Source: Atribacterota bacterium (lineage in GTDB: Bacteria > Atribacterota > Phoenicimicrobiia > Phoenicimicrobiales > Phoenicimicrobiaceae). Taken from it: a stretch of DNA of 5,766 bases. The translations under genes and the position numbers were made by a program. The notes below the pieces were generated by a model, which worked only from the letters and a program-made list of their open reading frames with translations, made no database searches and was not told where the DNA came from. The stretch is taken from contig JAUVOA010000110.1 of NCBI GenBank assembly GCA_030599445.1, positions 1 through 5,766 on the forward strand, read 5' to 3'. This document shows positions 1 to 5,618 of the stretch, in pieces; positions within the stretch are counted from its first letter, which is position 1, and the number at the start of each line of letters is the position of its first letter.

Positions 1-439
1 GGAAGAAATACTTCAATCCTCTTTCAGTAAGATCGGTAATAGTTGCACCATAAGCAATATTTACTTTTTTGAATTTTTCGTATATATCAGAAGCGGGAAG
101 AACAACAAAGGAGCCGTAGGTTTGAATGGCAGCAACTATATCCTTTTGAGTTATTAATTTCATTGCTGCTAAAGCTCCCGCCTTTGGTTGACAAGCATCA
201 TCTGCAATTCTGATTTCAATCATTCTACCGCCTAAAATTCCACCCTTTTCATTGATCATTTGGGCAGCAATTTCTACACACTGTTTAGCCATTTCACCTT
301 CAACAGCATACGGTCCAGTTATAGGTCCTTGCAAACCGATGACTACCGGTGGTTTATCAGCAGCCATTACGCCAAAAGAAGCTATACATATTACCAGTAC
401 TAATACGCTAAAACCTAACAATAATTTTATTCTTTTCAT
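1..439 (-). CDS. Branched-chain amino-acid-type ABC transporter substrate-binding protein, N-terminal part (runs off the left edge)
   Basis: This is the first 146 codons of a periplasmic-type binding protein of the LivK/Peripla_BP_6 family, which delivers amino acids or similar small solutes to an ABC permease. Residues 1-26 form a signal peptide: basic MKRIK, a hydrophobic stretch, then VMA before A27 as a signal peptidase I site. The mature start is typical: VVIGLQGPITGPYA, then a helix ending in NEKGGILGGRMIEI, then DDACQPKAGALAA (family pattern DD-x-x-x-P-x-x-A). The ATG at 439 has a good ribosome site, AAAGGAG, eight bases upstream. The gene is open to the edge with no stop, so it is partial only because of the window boundary (family length is about 370-400 residues). 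It lies 396 nt downstream of the flavoenzyme operon on the same strand. An amino-acid substrate fits the neighbours but is not proven; these proteins also bind amides, urea and aromatic acids. Confidence 0.9.
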   Translation of the reverse strand, partial: MKRIKLLLGFSVLVLVICIASFGVMAADKPPVVIGLQGPITGPYAVEGEMAKQCVEIAAQMINEKGGILGGRMIEIRIADDACQPKAGALAAMKLITQKDIVAAIQTYGSFVVLPASDIYEKFKKVNIAYGATITDLTERGLKYFF

Positions 440-835
440 TTTAATTCTCCTTTAATTATTTTTAAAATAAATCAAAAACAGTCATTTTTAGTAAATTAAC
501 TAGCCATAACATTAGAATTGACTTCTATTCTATAATTACTTAAGAAATCCTCTCACCTCCTTTTTTTCTGTAAGAATAGCCACTCACAAAATTACAATAA
601 TTTACTGTTATCACTACTATCGGGGGTCAGGTCTCAACATTTGATATAACATTCCAGGCATTTTTTTAGGGGCAAATTATGTCAAATGTTGAGACCTGAC
701 CCCTAAATTCTATAGATTTTGTGAAAAACTATCTTTAGATTATTTATTGCCTAACCTATTTATCATATATATATTCTACAGAAAATTAAAAAACCCTTCT
801 TTTATTGAGTGAAATAAGTTTTAATATTTTATTTC
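440..835. other. Intergenic stretch between the flavoenzyme operon and the ABC binding-protein gene
   Basis: These 396 bases are AT-rich and hold no credible gene on either strand. The clear structure is the long palindrome at 623-703. A strong unattached ribosome-site-like sequence (minus-strand AAAGGAGGTGAGAGG, 551-565) lies between the palindrome and the binding-protein gene. A short AT-only dyad (811-817 with 829-835) follows the operon stop but has no adjacent T-run, so no convincing terminator for the operon was found. No promoter with both hexamers could be supported for the binding-protein gene. Confidence 0.6.
623..703. repeat. REP-like long palindrome (27-bp arms)
   Basis: The left arm, GGGGTCAGGTCTCAACATTTGA at its outer 22 bases (623-644), is matched perfectly by the right arm at 682-703. 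Pairing continues inward to 649/677 with a single T/G exception, giving arms of 27 nt around a 27-nt spacer. The GGGGTCAGGTCT edge resembles termini I associate with REP/REPIN elements mobilised by RAYT (IS200-like Y1) transposases in many environmental bacteria. No transposase is present, so it would be a non-autonomous copy. It lies between two same-strand genes and as RNA could form a long hairpin that limits readthrough or protects the upstream mRNA end. No target-site duplication was obvious. Confidence 0.75.
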
Positions 836-1978
836 TTATACTACCGAGGGTTCGATAATCAGTTCACCCCGTTCAAATCTGCCTATATCTAATCTGTCAA
901 TAGGAATAGAAGTCTTCCCTTTAAGTATTAACTCTGCCATAAGCCGGCTGGCTACAGGAGCCAGCATAAATCCATGACCGCTGAAACCTACTGCCATATA
1001 AAAGCCATTTACCTGAGGATGCTCACCTACGATCGGCTGAGAATCAGGACTCATATTATATAGACCTGACCATTGCCTTACCATACTTACTTCTTTTAAT
1101 AGCGGAACAACCGCAGTCATCTTTTGGGCCATATCCCGGGCAAACTGCCAGCTTGTACCTATATCGTGACCTTTGGGTTCATCGGGGTCACCAAAACCCA
1201 TAATGATGCTTCCGTGAGGGGTCTGCTGACAGTAAAAATTACGAGAGAAGGACATCAACATCGGCTTAAATAGAGGGTCAACCGGTTCAGTAATTAGGAT
1301 TTGATGCCTTTGGGAATATACCGGTATTTCCACTCCTGCCATTTTCCCTATTTCTCCCGAGTAACCACCGGCGGCATTTATTACAATAGGAGTGAGCACT
1401 TCTCCCTTATCTGTGCTGACCGAAACTATCCTATTGTTTTCGGTCTTAATTTCTCTTACCTCGGTAAAATTGTAAATCTTTACCCCCAACCTTTGAGCAG
1501 CCTCCGCATAGGCAAAATTTGTGTTAAAGGGATTGGCATGACCATCGGTAGGACAGAAGGTTGCGGCTAATACCCCTTCCGTATTTAAAGGAGGTACGAT
1601 TTCTTTGGCCTTCTTTACGGTTATGTATCTTACATCAATCCCTAATGATTGTTCCAAGGCTACATTCTTCTTAAACTGGTTGACTTCTTTTTCGGTATAA
1701 GCCAGCATCAGATATCCGCCTTGATTCAGTTCGATATCATAATCCAGCTCTTGACTTAAATTCTCAAATATTTTTATACTCTCCCGGGCCAGGATGCAGT
1801 TCATCTCAGTTCCAAATTGCTGTCTGATTCCTGCTCCACACCTTCCCGTAGCACCACTGGCCAGAGAATTTTTTTCGAGTAATATTATATTTTTACAGCC
1901 CATCTTAGCTAAATTATAGGCGATGCTGCAACCGATTATTCCTCCTCCAATTATTACCACACTTGCTCTTTTAATCAT
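836..1978 (-). CDS. DAO-family FAD-dependent amino-acid dehydrogenase/oxidase, beta (catalytic) subunit
   Basis: A 380-residue flavoenzyme of the DAO fold, related to sarcosine oxidase SoxB, HcnC and PDH1 beta; it should oxidise an amino or imino acid while reducing FAD. The Rossmann motif GGGIIG lies at residues 11-16, followed by the acidic ribose-binding end LLEK and SGATGRCGAGIRQQFG, typical of this branch. The C-terminal signature runs over about residues 305-337: GLYNMSPDSQPIVG, then GFSGHGF. Length is usual for the family. In-frame GTG (1987) and ATG (1984) starts exist, but ATG at 1978 has AGGTGA five bases upstream and overlaps the previous stop as ATGATTAA, so it is preferred and implies translational coupling. 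It is last in a five-gene operon with two flavin/iron-sulphur partners and two small iron-sulphur proteins. The substrate is not deducible: proline, sarcosine, glycine or a D-amino acid are all possible. Confidence 0.9.
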   Translation of the reverse strand: MIKRASVVIIGGGIIGCSIAYNLAKMGCKNIILLEKNSLASGATGRCGAGIRQQFGTEMNCILARESIKIFENLSQELDYDIELNQGGYLMLAYTEKEVNQFKKNVALEQSLGIDVRYITVKKAKEIVPPLNTEGVLAATFCPTDGHANPFNTNFAYAEAAQRLGVKIYNFTEVREIKTENNRIVSVSTDKGEVLTPIVINAAGGYSGEIGKMAGVEIPVYSQRHQILITEPVDPLFKPMLMSFSRNFYCQQTPHGSIIMGFGDPDEPKGHDIGTSWQFARDMAQKMTAVVPLLKEVSMVRQWSGLYNMSPDSQPIVGEHPQVNGFYMAVGFSGHGFMLAPVASRLMAELILKGKTSIPIDRLDIGRFERGELIIEPSVV

Positions 1979-2243
1979 CGTCATCACCTGCCAGAGTCCC
2001 TAACTTTACCGGCTTGGTGGGAGGTCTAAAGGTAGGTATAGTTACTTCTTCTATGCTCTTATGGCAAAACTTAGCGATTTCCCTTAAGATAATCCTACGA
2101 CAAGTCGTGCCCTGGCACCTTCCCATTCCCGCTCGGGTAACCCTTTTAATTTCATCAAGGGTAGTATACCCTTTTTCTAAGGCTTGCCTGATTTCTCCCC
2201 AGGTAACATCTTCACATCGGCAAATTATGGTTTCATCTTTCAT
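1971..2243 (-). CDS. BFD-like [2Fe-2S]-binding protein, 90 aa (PdhX-type small subunit)
   Basis: A small protein with a bacterioferritin-associated-ferredoxin-like (Fer2_BFD) domain. Cysteines are placed as C8-x-C10 and C43-x4-C48 in ICRCEDVTWGEI and GMGRCQGTTC, the arrangement found at the C-terminus of HcnB, SoxA and nopaline/octopine oxidase subunits and as a separate subunit in archaeal proline dehydrogenases. It should hold one [2Fe-2S] cluster that carries electrons between the two flavoproteins. Residues 50-90 form a tail ending in an acidic GDDDD. The ATG at 2243 has GGAGG about ten bases upstream. The reading frame overlaps the upstream ferredoxin gene by 11 nt and the downstream beta-subunit gene by 8 nt. 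Its partner oxidoreductase lacks this domain, so the pair looks like a split version of the fused form. Confidence 0.9.
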   Translation of the reverse strand: MKDETIICRCEDVTWGEIRQALEKGYTTLDEIKRVTRAGMGRCQGTTCRRIILREIAKFCHKSIEEVTIPTFRPPTKPVKLGTLAGDDDD

Positions 2244-2730
2244 TGTTTTTGTCCTCCACTTTTATGCTTCTTACTTTCATAACCATACTTTTTGGAACTT
2301 CTATGGAAATTATGTTAGTTTTATTTTTAATCTTTAAGACTTTTATTACTTTTACTTTACCGAGCATACTGCCCGCTCTATCTAAAGCATAAACATCCTC
2401 TCCTTTTTCCGGTAGAGGGAGTATTTCATGAGGCAATTTGATCAAGGATTTTTCATCTAAATAATTCATATCTATCACGAATATGGCCAGACCGGGGCAG
2501 GAACTAATACATATCCCGCAGCCGGTACACTTATCAAAATCTACCTGAGGTAAATCATTTATATCTCTAAAGGGTTTTATTGCCCCAAGTTTGCAGGATA
2601 TGGCACAAGGGTCACAGGGTATCTTCTGAAAACACTCTATGATGACTACCGGACCCTGGACTAATCTTTTTTTATCCGGAATTACTTTCTCTAAATCATC
2701 ATCGGTCGGTATGCCGGTTCTTTCTAACAT
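2233..2730 (-). CDS. 2[4Fe-4S] ferredoxin-like subunit, 165 aa (PdhF-type)
   Basis: An electron-transfer subunit with two cysteine sets: C33-x5-C39-x2-C42-x3-C46 and C68-x2-C71-x2-C74-x3-C78-P. The second is a textbook 4Fe-4S motif (CTGCGICISSCP). The first has the wider x5 gap before CDPCAISC. Together they should bind two [4Fe-4S] clusters. Residues 1-30 precede the clusters, and about 85-165 form an extra basic, beta-strand-like tail (VYALDRAGSMLGKVKV, later EVPKSM), which makes it much longer than a simple 60-residue ferredoxin. The ATG at 2730 has GGGAGG about eight bases upstream, and the stop of the preceding gene is only two bases away. Its place between the FAD oxidoreductase and the BFD protein matches a wire within one enzyme complex. 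No membrane segment is seen, so the complex is probably cytoplasmic. Confidence 0.88.
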   Translation of the reverse strand: MLERTGIPTDDDLEKVIPDKKRLVQGPVVIIECFQKIPCDPCAISCKLGAIKPFRDINDLPQVDFDKCTGCGICISSCPGLAIFVIDMNYLDEKSLIKLPHEILPLPEKGEDVYALDRAGSMLGKVKVIKVLKIKNKTNIISIEVPKSMVMKVRSIKVEDKNNER

Positions 2731-2732
2731 GG

Positions 2733-3833
2733 TTAATCCCTCCCCCCTCTTATTAGAGCTTTTTCTATACCTATCTTTATCTCTTCACTTAAAGGGTTGT
2801 CTCTCAATTCTCTTAATTCTGCTTTTAATTTTTTATCTTGTTCTTGATAATTATCACATTTATATCCTAAGCTCACCGCGGCATTCAAACCGGCAATTTG
2901 ACCTTCTAACATGGCACTGCTGGCCTCTTCGATACCGGCGACATCTCCGGCGATATAGATTTTATCTTTAGTTGTTTTCATATTATCATCCCTTAAGGCC
3001 ACATAGCCGCAAAGCTCAGGAACATATTTCATCTGACAGCCGGCCTGCCAGAGCAGGTCAGAGAGTGGAGATAAACCTACCGCCAGACAAATAGTATCCA
3101 CCTCAAGTTCTTTTTCTGTCCCCGGAATAAATTCAAAATTTCGATTGATTTCAGAAATTACCGCTTTTTCTATACAATCCGTACCGTACACTTCTTTTAG
3201 AGTATGAGAAGTGTAGATAGGTACTCCCAAACGTCTAATCTTGGAGGCATGCACTAAGTAGCCGCCTATCCTGGGAAGGGCTTCCACTATTGCCTCCACC
3301 TTAATACCGGCTTGCAGAAGCTGGTAGCTTACAATCAGACCGATATTGCCTGCCCCTACCATTAAAATATTATTACCAGGGACTACGCCGTAAAGATTCA
3401 TTAAGGTTTGCACTGCCCCGGCGCCATAGACTCCGGGTAAGTCGTTATTTACAAAAGGCAGCATATTCTCTAATGCACCGGTAGCCACAATAATTCTTTT
3501 GGCTTTTAGTTTTTTCAATATATCACCATTAACTCCCTGGACAATGGTAATGACCTCATCTTCATAATAACCGGTGACTGTAGAATTGGCGATTGCTTCA
3601 ATATTGTCATATTCTTTGATATCCTGGATCATCTTTTTGGCAATTTCTATGCCTCTGATCCCGGCAAACTGTTTCTCGGAACCAAAAAATTTGTGGGTCT
3701 GTTTGATTAACTGTCCGCCTAATTCCAAACCATCGTCAATGAGAGTTACTTTTGCTCCCAGGGAAGCAGCATAGATTGCTGCTGATAATCCTGCGGGGCC
3801 TCCTCCAATAATTGCTATATCAGTCATTTTCAA
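2733..3833 (-). CDS. NAD(P)/FAD-dependent oxidoreductase, alpha-type subunit (SoxA/HcnB/PdhA flavin domain)
   Basis: A 366-residue two-dinucleotide-binding flavoprotein (Pyr_redox_2). The FAD site is GGGPAG at residues 10-15, followed by LELGGQL at 37-42. VATGA lies at 116-120. A second Rossmann motif, MVGAGNIG (158-165), should bind NAD(P)H. The closing FAD motif IYIAGDVAG lies at 292-300. In relatives such as PDH1 alpha this subunit works as an NADH dehydrogenase or as the exit for electrons from the catalytic subunit. Fused relatives carry an N-terminal [2Fe-2S] domain and/or a C-terminal BFD domain; here both are separate genes. The TTG start at 3833 has AAGGTGAT six or so bases upstream and overlaps the previous stop as TTGA. 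ATG at 3827 (MTDIAIIGGG) is an alternative with poorer spacing. The gene end is two bases from the ferredoxin start. Confidence 0.88.
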   Translation of the reverse strand: MKMTDIAIIGGGPAGLSAAIYAASLGAKVTLIDDGLELGGQLIKQTHKFFGSEKQFAGIRGIEIAKKMIQDIKEYDNIEAIANSTVTGYYEDEVITIVQGVNGDILKKLKAKRIIVATGALENMLPFVNNDLPGVYGAGAVQTLMNLYGVVPGNNILMVGAGNIGLIVSYQLLQAGIKVEAIVEALPRIGGYLVHASKIRRLGVPIYTSHTLKEVYGTDCIEKAVISEINRNFEFIPGTEKELEVDTICLAVGLSPLSDLLWQAGCQMKYVPELCGYVALRDDNMKTTKDKIYIAGDVAGIEEASSAMLEGQIAGLNAAVSLGYKCDNYQEQDKKLKAELRELRDNPLSEEIKIGIEKALIRGGRD

Positions 3834-4135
3834 TTGAAATCACCTTTTCCTTTTTGGATTTCAACTTTCATCCCTTCTTCCAATTTAGTTACACAGGTTC
3901 TGATATTGGGGACACCGTTTACTTTCATTAGGCAAGCTGAACATTTTCCTATGGCACAAAAAAATCCTCTGGGGCGGTGATATTTAATGCTTCTGCTTAA
4001 TACTTTTATTCCGGCAGCTACCAGGGCGGAAGCAATGGGCTCACCCTTATAGCCTTCTAATTCTTTTCCATCTAAGGTAAATTTAACTTTTTCTTTCTGG
4101 TTAAATTCTAAAATGGGATGCTCTTTTATCCGCAT
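3830..4135 (-). CDS. Plant-type [2Fe-2S] ferredoxin-fold protein, 101 aa (HcnA / SoxA N-terminal type)
   Basis: A stand-alone Fer2_4-type domain. Cysteines C60-x4-C65-x2-C68-x12-C81 lie in FFCAIGKCSACLMKV and IRTC, the arrangement seen in HcnA and the N-terminus of SoxA and of xanthine-oxidase-like small subunits. The preceding SIKYHRPRG (49-57) is characteristic of the sarcosine oxidase/HCN synthase group. It should carry one [2Fe-2S] cluster and dock on the flavoprotein encoded next. The length equals the domain alone, close to the roughly 100 residues of HcnA. ATG at 4135 follows GGGAGAGGGAAAT. It is the first gene of the five-gene block, with a consensus -10 box about 26 bases upstream, and its stop overlaps the next start by four bases. 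Confidence 0.9.
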   Translation of the reverse strand: MRIKEHPILEFNQKEKVKFTLDGKELEGYKGEPIASALVAAGIKVLSRSIKYHRPRGFFCAIGKCSACLMKVNGVPNIRTCVTKLEEGMKVEIQKGKGDFN

Positions 4136-4160
4136 ATTTCCCTCTCCCTATTTTAATATG

Positions 4161-4189
4161 ATTATAATAATCTAATTGGGTTCATGCAT
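4161..4189 (-). promoter_or_regulatory. Candidate promoter for the five-gene dehydrogenase operon
   Basis: On the minus strand a perfect TATAAT lies at 4166-4161, about 26 bases before the ATG at 4135. The position 17 bases further upstream holds only ATGCAT (4189-4184), a poor -35 match and itself a palindrome. The operon may therefore have its own start, perhaps activator-dependent, in addition to any readthrough from the upstream gene. Confidence 0.4.
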
Positions 4190-4230
4190 TACCATTTTTT
4201 ATATTTTTTAGGTTACAATCATTTTTATTA

Positions 4231-5058
4231 TTACTTTAACATAAAGATGGCAGCCATACGACCGGTATTTCCCTTATCTCTTCGATAGGAAAAGAAAAGT
4301 TCAGGGTGGTCTGCCGTACAAATTTCATTAACAAAAATATTCTTTTTCAGTAGCCCGGCTTTAATCAATTGCACATTGTTTGCTTTTCTTAAATCAAGTC
4401 TCCTCACACCCTTATTTTTCAGGGAAATTGGTTCAATATTATATTCAACTTGATTTAACCAATAATCATCAATTTTATTTTCCTCTTTAATGCTATAACA
4501 GCAGGGACCAATAGAGGGAAAAATGGCGGCTAGGCAGGAGCAGGGATTGGTCTCAAAGATTTTTTTCATCTTAAACAAAGTTTTTAAGGTTAATTCCAAT
4601 TCCGTTCCCTTTCTCCCACTATGAATTAAGGCAATAGCTTTTTTGATGGGGTCTAAAATAAAAATAGGTACACAATCAGCATAACACATTAAAAGAGGTA
4701 TACCGGGAATATCTGTAATTAGGGCATCGGTTTGTCCAATTCCCTTAGAATATTTAAAGGCTCCTTTGTCTTTATCTTCTTTTCTTACGAGAGCTATTTT
4801 ATCTTTATGAACTTGTTGAGCAGTTACCGCGGTTCGATAATCAATACTTAAAGCATCTAAAATTATTTTTCTGTTTTTTGCTACATGACTTTCTTTATCG
4901 CCTACATTATAGGCCAAATTAAGGTTGTTAAAAGGGGTTCCGCTTACTCCACCTGTTCGAGTAGTAAAAGCATTTACTACTAAGTTGGTGTTGTCTAATT
5001 CTCTACAGTTGAAATATTTTATTTGTCCAAGTTCTTTTAATTCAAAATCCTGGTTCAA
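4231..5058 (-). CDS. pgeF: PgeF/YfiH-family laccase-domain protein (peptidoglycan editing factor / purine nucleoside phosphorylase-like)
   Basis: A 275-residue member of the multicopper polyphenol oxidase-like (Cu-oxidase_4, YfiH/LACC1) family. Metal-site residues are visible: H84 in AQQVH, C129 in YADCVP and H146 in IHSGRKGT. Other signatures are FTTRTGGVS (31-39), QTDALIT, SIGPCCY and the C-terminal CTADHPELFFSYRRDKGNTGRMAA. E. coli PgeF helps keep wrong amino acids out of position 1 of the peptidoglycan stem; other members show purine nucleoside phosphorylase and adenosine deaminase activity, so the true substrate is uncertain. The usual HAGWRGT reads HSGRKGT here. The only workable start is TTG at 5058, since a stop lies 12 codons upstream; its ribosome site is weak (AGAGAT). 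It sits 51 nt after a riboswitch-controlled terminator and 95 nt before the dehydrogenase operon with no terminator between, so it is probably glycine-regulated. Confidence 0.9.
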   Translation of the reverse strand: MNQDFELKELGQIKYFNCRELDNTNLVVNAFTTRTGGVSGTPFNNLNLAYNVGDKESHVAKNRKIILDALSIDYRTAVTAQQVHKDKIALVRKEDKDKGAFKYSKGIGQTDALITDIPGIPLLMCYADCVPIFILDPIKKAIALIHSGRKGTELELTLKTLFKMKKIFETNPCSCLAAIFPSIGPCCYSIKEENKIDDYWLNQVEYNIEPISLKNKGVRRLDLRKANNVQLIKAGLLKKNIFVNEICTADHPELFFSYRRDKGNTGRMAAIFMLK

Positions 5059-5108
5059 ATTATCTCTACTTTTTGCAAATATTTTTAATACTTACACTGT
5101 ATTAAAAT

Positions 5109-5145
5109 AAAAAAGGGTAAGATACTCCAACGGAATTTCTTACCC
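5109..5145 (-). terminator. Intrinsic terminator, expression platform of the glycine riboswitch
   Basis: Read on the minus strand, GGGTAAGA (5145-5138) pairs perfectly with TCTTACCC (5122-5115). An inner TCC/GGA pairing lies within the 15-nt loop, and a TTTTTT run (5114-5109) followed by ATTTT comes immediately after. This is a classical rho-independent terminator. The four bases GGGT at the start of its 5' arm are also the 3' strand of helix P1 of the second aptamer, so glycine-bound RNA should block terminator formation. Confidence 0.9.
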
Positions 5146-5330
5146 TGTCTTTTTACCTGAGAGATTTTTCCAGAATATTGGAAATTGCCCCTTCGGTGTT
5201 TATTAAAAAACTTTCCAGAGTTCTGTCCGGCAATGGTCCTTTTGCCTGAGAGTTTAAATGTATCGTACATCTTGCCCCTTCGGCTTCTTTTCTGTAACAG
5301 AAAAGACCTCTCCCATTACTTTCATCCAGA
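5142..5330 (-). ncRNA. Tandem (two-aptamer) glycine riboswitch
   Basis: Both aptamers of a gcvT-type glycine riboswitch (Rfam RF00504 class) are visible on the minus strand. Aptamer I (about 5319-5230) has GGGAGAGGTC, the core GCCGAAGGGGCAA (5284-5272), CTCTCAGGCAAAAGG (5252-5238) and P1 helix GTAATGG/CCATTGC. A short linker GGACAGA leads to aptamer II (about 5221-5142), with CACCGAAGGGGCAA (5198-5185), CTCTCAGGTAAAAAG (5163-5149) and P1 helix ACTCTG/CAGGGT. A leader TCTG (5330-5327) can pair with linker CGGA (5229-5226), consistent with the leader-linker kink-turn known for this class. The RNA senses free glycine. The P1 helix of aptamer II competes with the terminator arm, which predicts an ON switch: glycine allows transcription of the pgeF-like gene and perhaps the operon beyond. 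Confidence 0.96.
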
Positions 5331-5372
5331 ATAAAAATCTATTTAATTGTACTAATTTGGATTCAAGATACT

Positions 5373-5400
5373 TTTATACAGTATAACATGTTTAGGTAAA
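5373..5400 (-). promoter_or_regulatory. Candidate promoter for the riboswitch transcript
   Basis: Two overlapping options lie about 40-55 bases upstream of the aptamers on the minus strand. One is TTTACC (5400-5395) with a 16-base spacer to TATAAA (5378-5373). The other is an extended -10, TGTTATACT (5388-5380), without a good -35. Either would give a leader that begins just before aptamer I. The choice between them is not possible by eye. Confidence 0.4.
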
Positions 5401-5492
5401 AATAAAACACTACTTTCTATATACGACGGCTATTTATAAAATCCTTCTTTTTTTTGAAAATAATTGTACTTTTTTTCACAAACAGTTAAATA

Positions 5493-5564
5493 CGTATCTC
5501 GTATCTCGTATAAAATACAGTAATAAGTGATAAGTAATATGTAACAAGTAATAAGTTACAAGTT
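5493..5564. repeat. Two blocks of heptanucleotide tandem repeats
   Basis: Block 1 (5493-5511) is CGTATCT repeated twice plus a partial third copy. Block 2 (5523-5564) consists of six consecutive 7-nt units: ATAAGTG, ATAAGTA, ATATGTA, ACAAGTA, ATAAGTT, ACAAGTT, with consensus AYAAGTA. The units differ at one or two positions but never change in length. Neither block codes for protein. Confidence 0.75.
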
Positions 5565-5573
5565 TAAAAAATA

Positions 5574-5596
5574 GTAGGGGCGTATTGCATACGCCC
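5574..5596 (+). repeat. REP-like palindrome A (GTAGGGGC family)
   Basis: GTA-G precedes the hairpin GGGCGTAT (5578-5585) / ATACGCCC (5589-5596) with loop TGC. The 8-bp stem is perfect. The GTAGGGGC entry is shared with palindromes C and D. Confidence 0.75.
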
Positions 5597-5618
5597 TCAA
5601 TGATTAATATATAGAACC

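Noticed and set aside
252..455. A 67-codon plus-strand open frame
   Set aside because: It is antisense to the signal peptide and N-terminal domain of the ABC binding protein, which has clear family motifs and a ribosome site.
787..835. Possible intrinsic terminator after the beta-subunit gene
   Set aside because: The only dyad (811-817 with 829-835) has seven mostly A:T pairs and the T-run on the minus strand lies about 18 bases further on, so it does not meet the usual stem-plus-T-run layout.
2014..2337. A 107-codon plus-strand open frame with hydrophobic segments
   Set aside because: It is antisense to the BFD-like protein and the end of the ferredoxin. The hydrophobic look comes from reading lysine- and glutamate-rich coding in reverse.
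2639..2971. A 110-codon plus-strand open frame
   Set aside because: It spans the antisense of two well-supported genes and their junction; no ribosome site and no recognisable motifs.
836..4135. Classical heterotetrameric sarcosine oxidase (soxBDAG)
   Set aside because: There is no zinc-binding SoxD, no SoxG, and the alpha-type subunit ends at residue 366 without an aminomethyltransferase domain.
5085..5270. A 61-codon minus-strand open frame
   Set aside because: It lies entirely over the glycine riboswitch aptamers and terminator, whose conserved bases explain the sequence. It has no ribosome site and looks unlike a protein.
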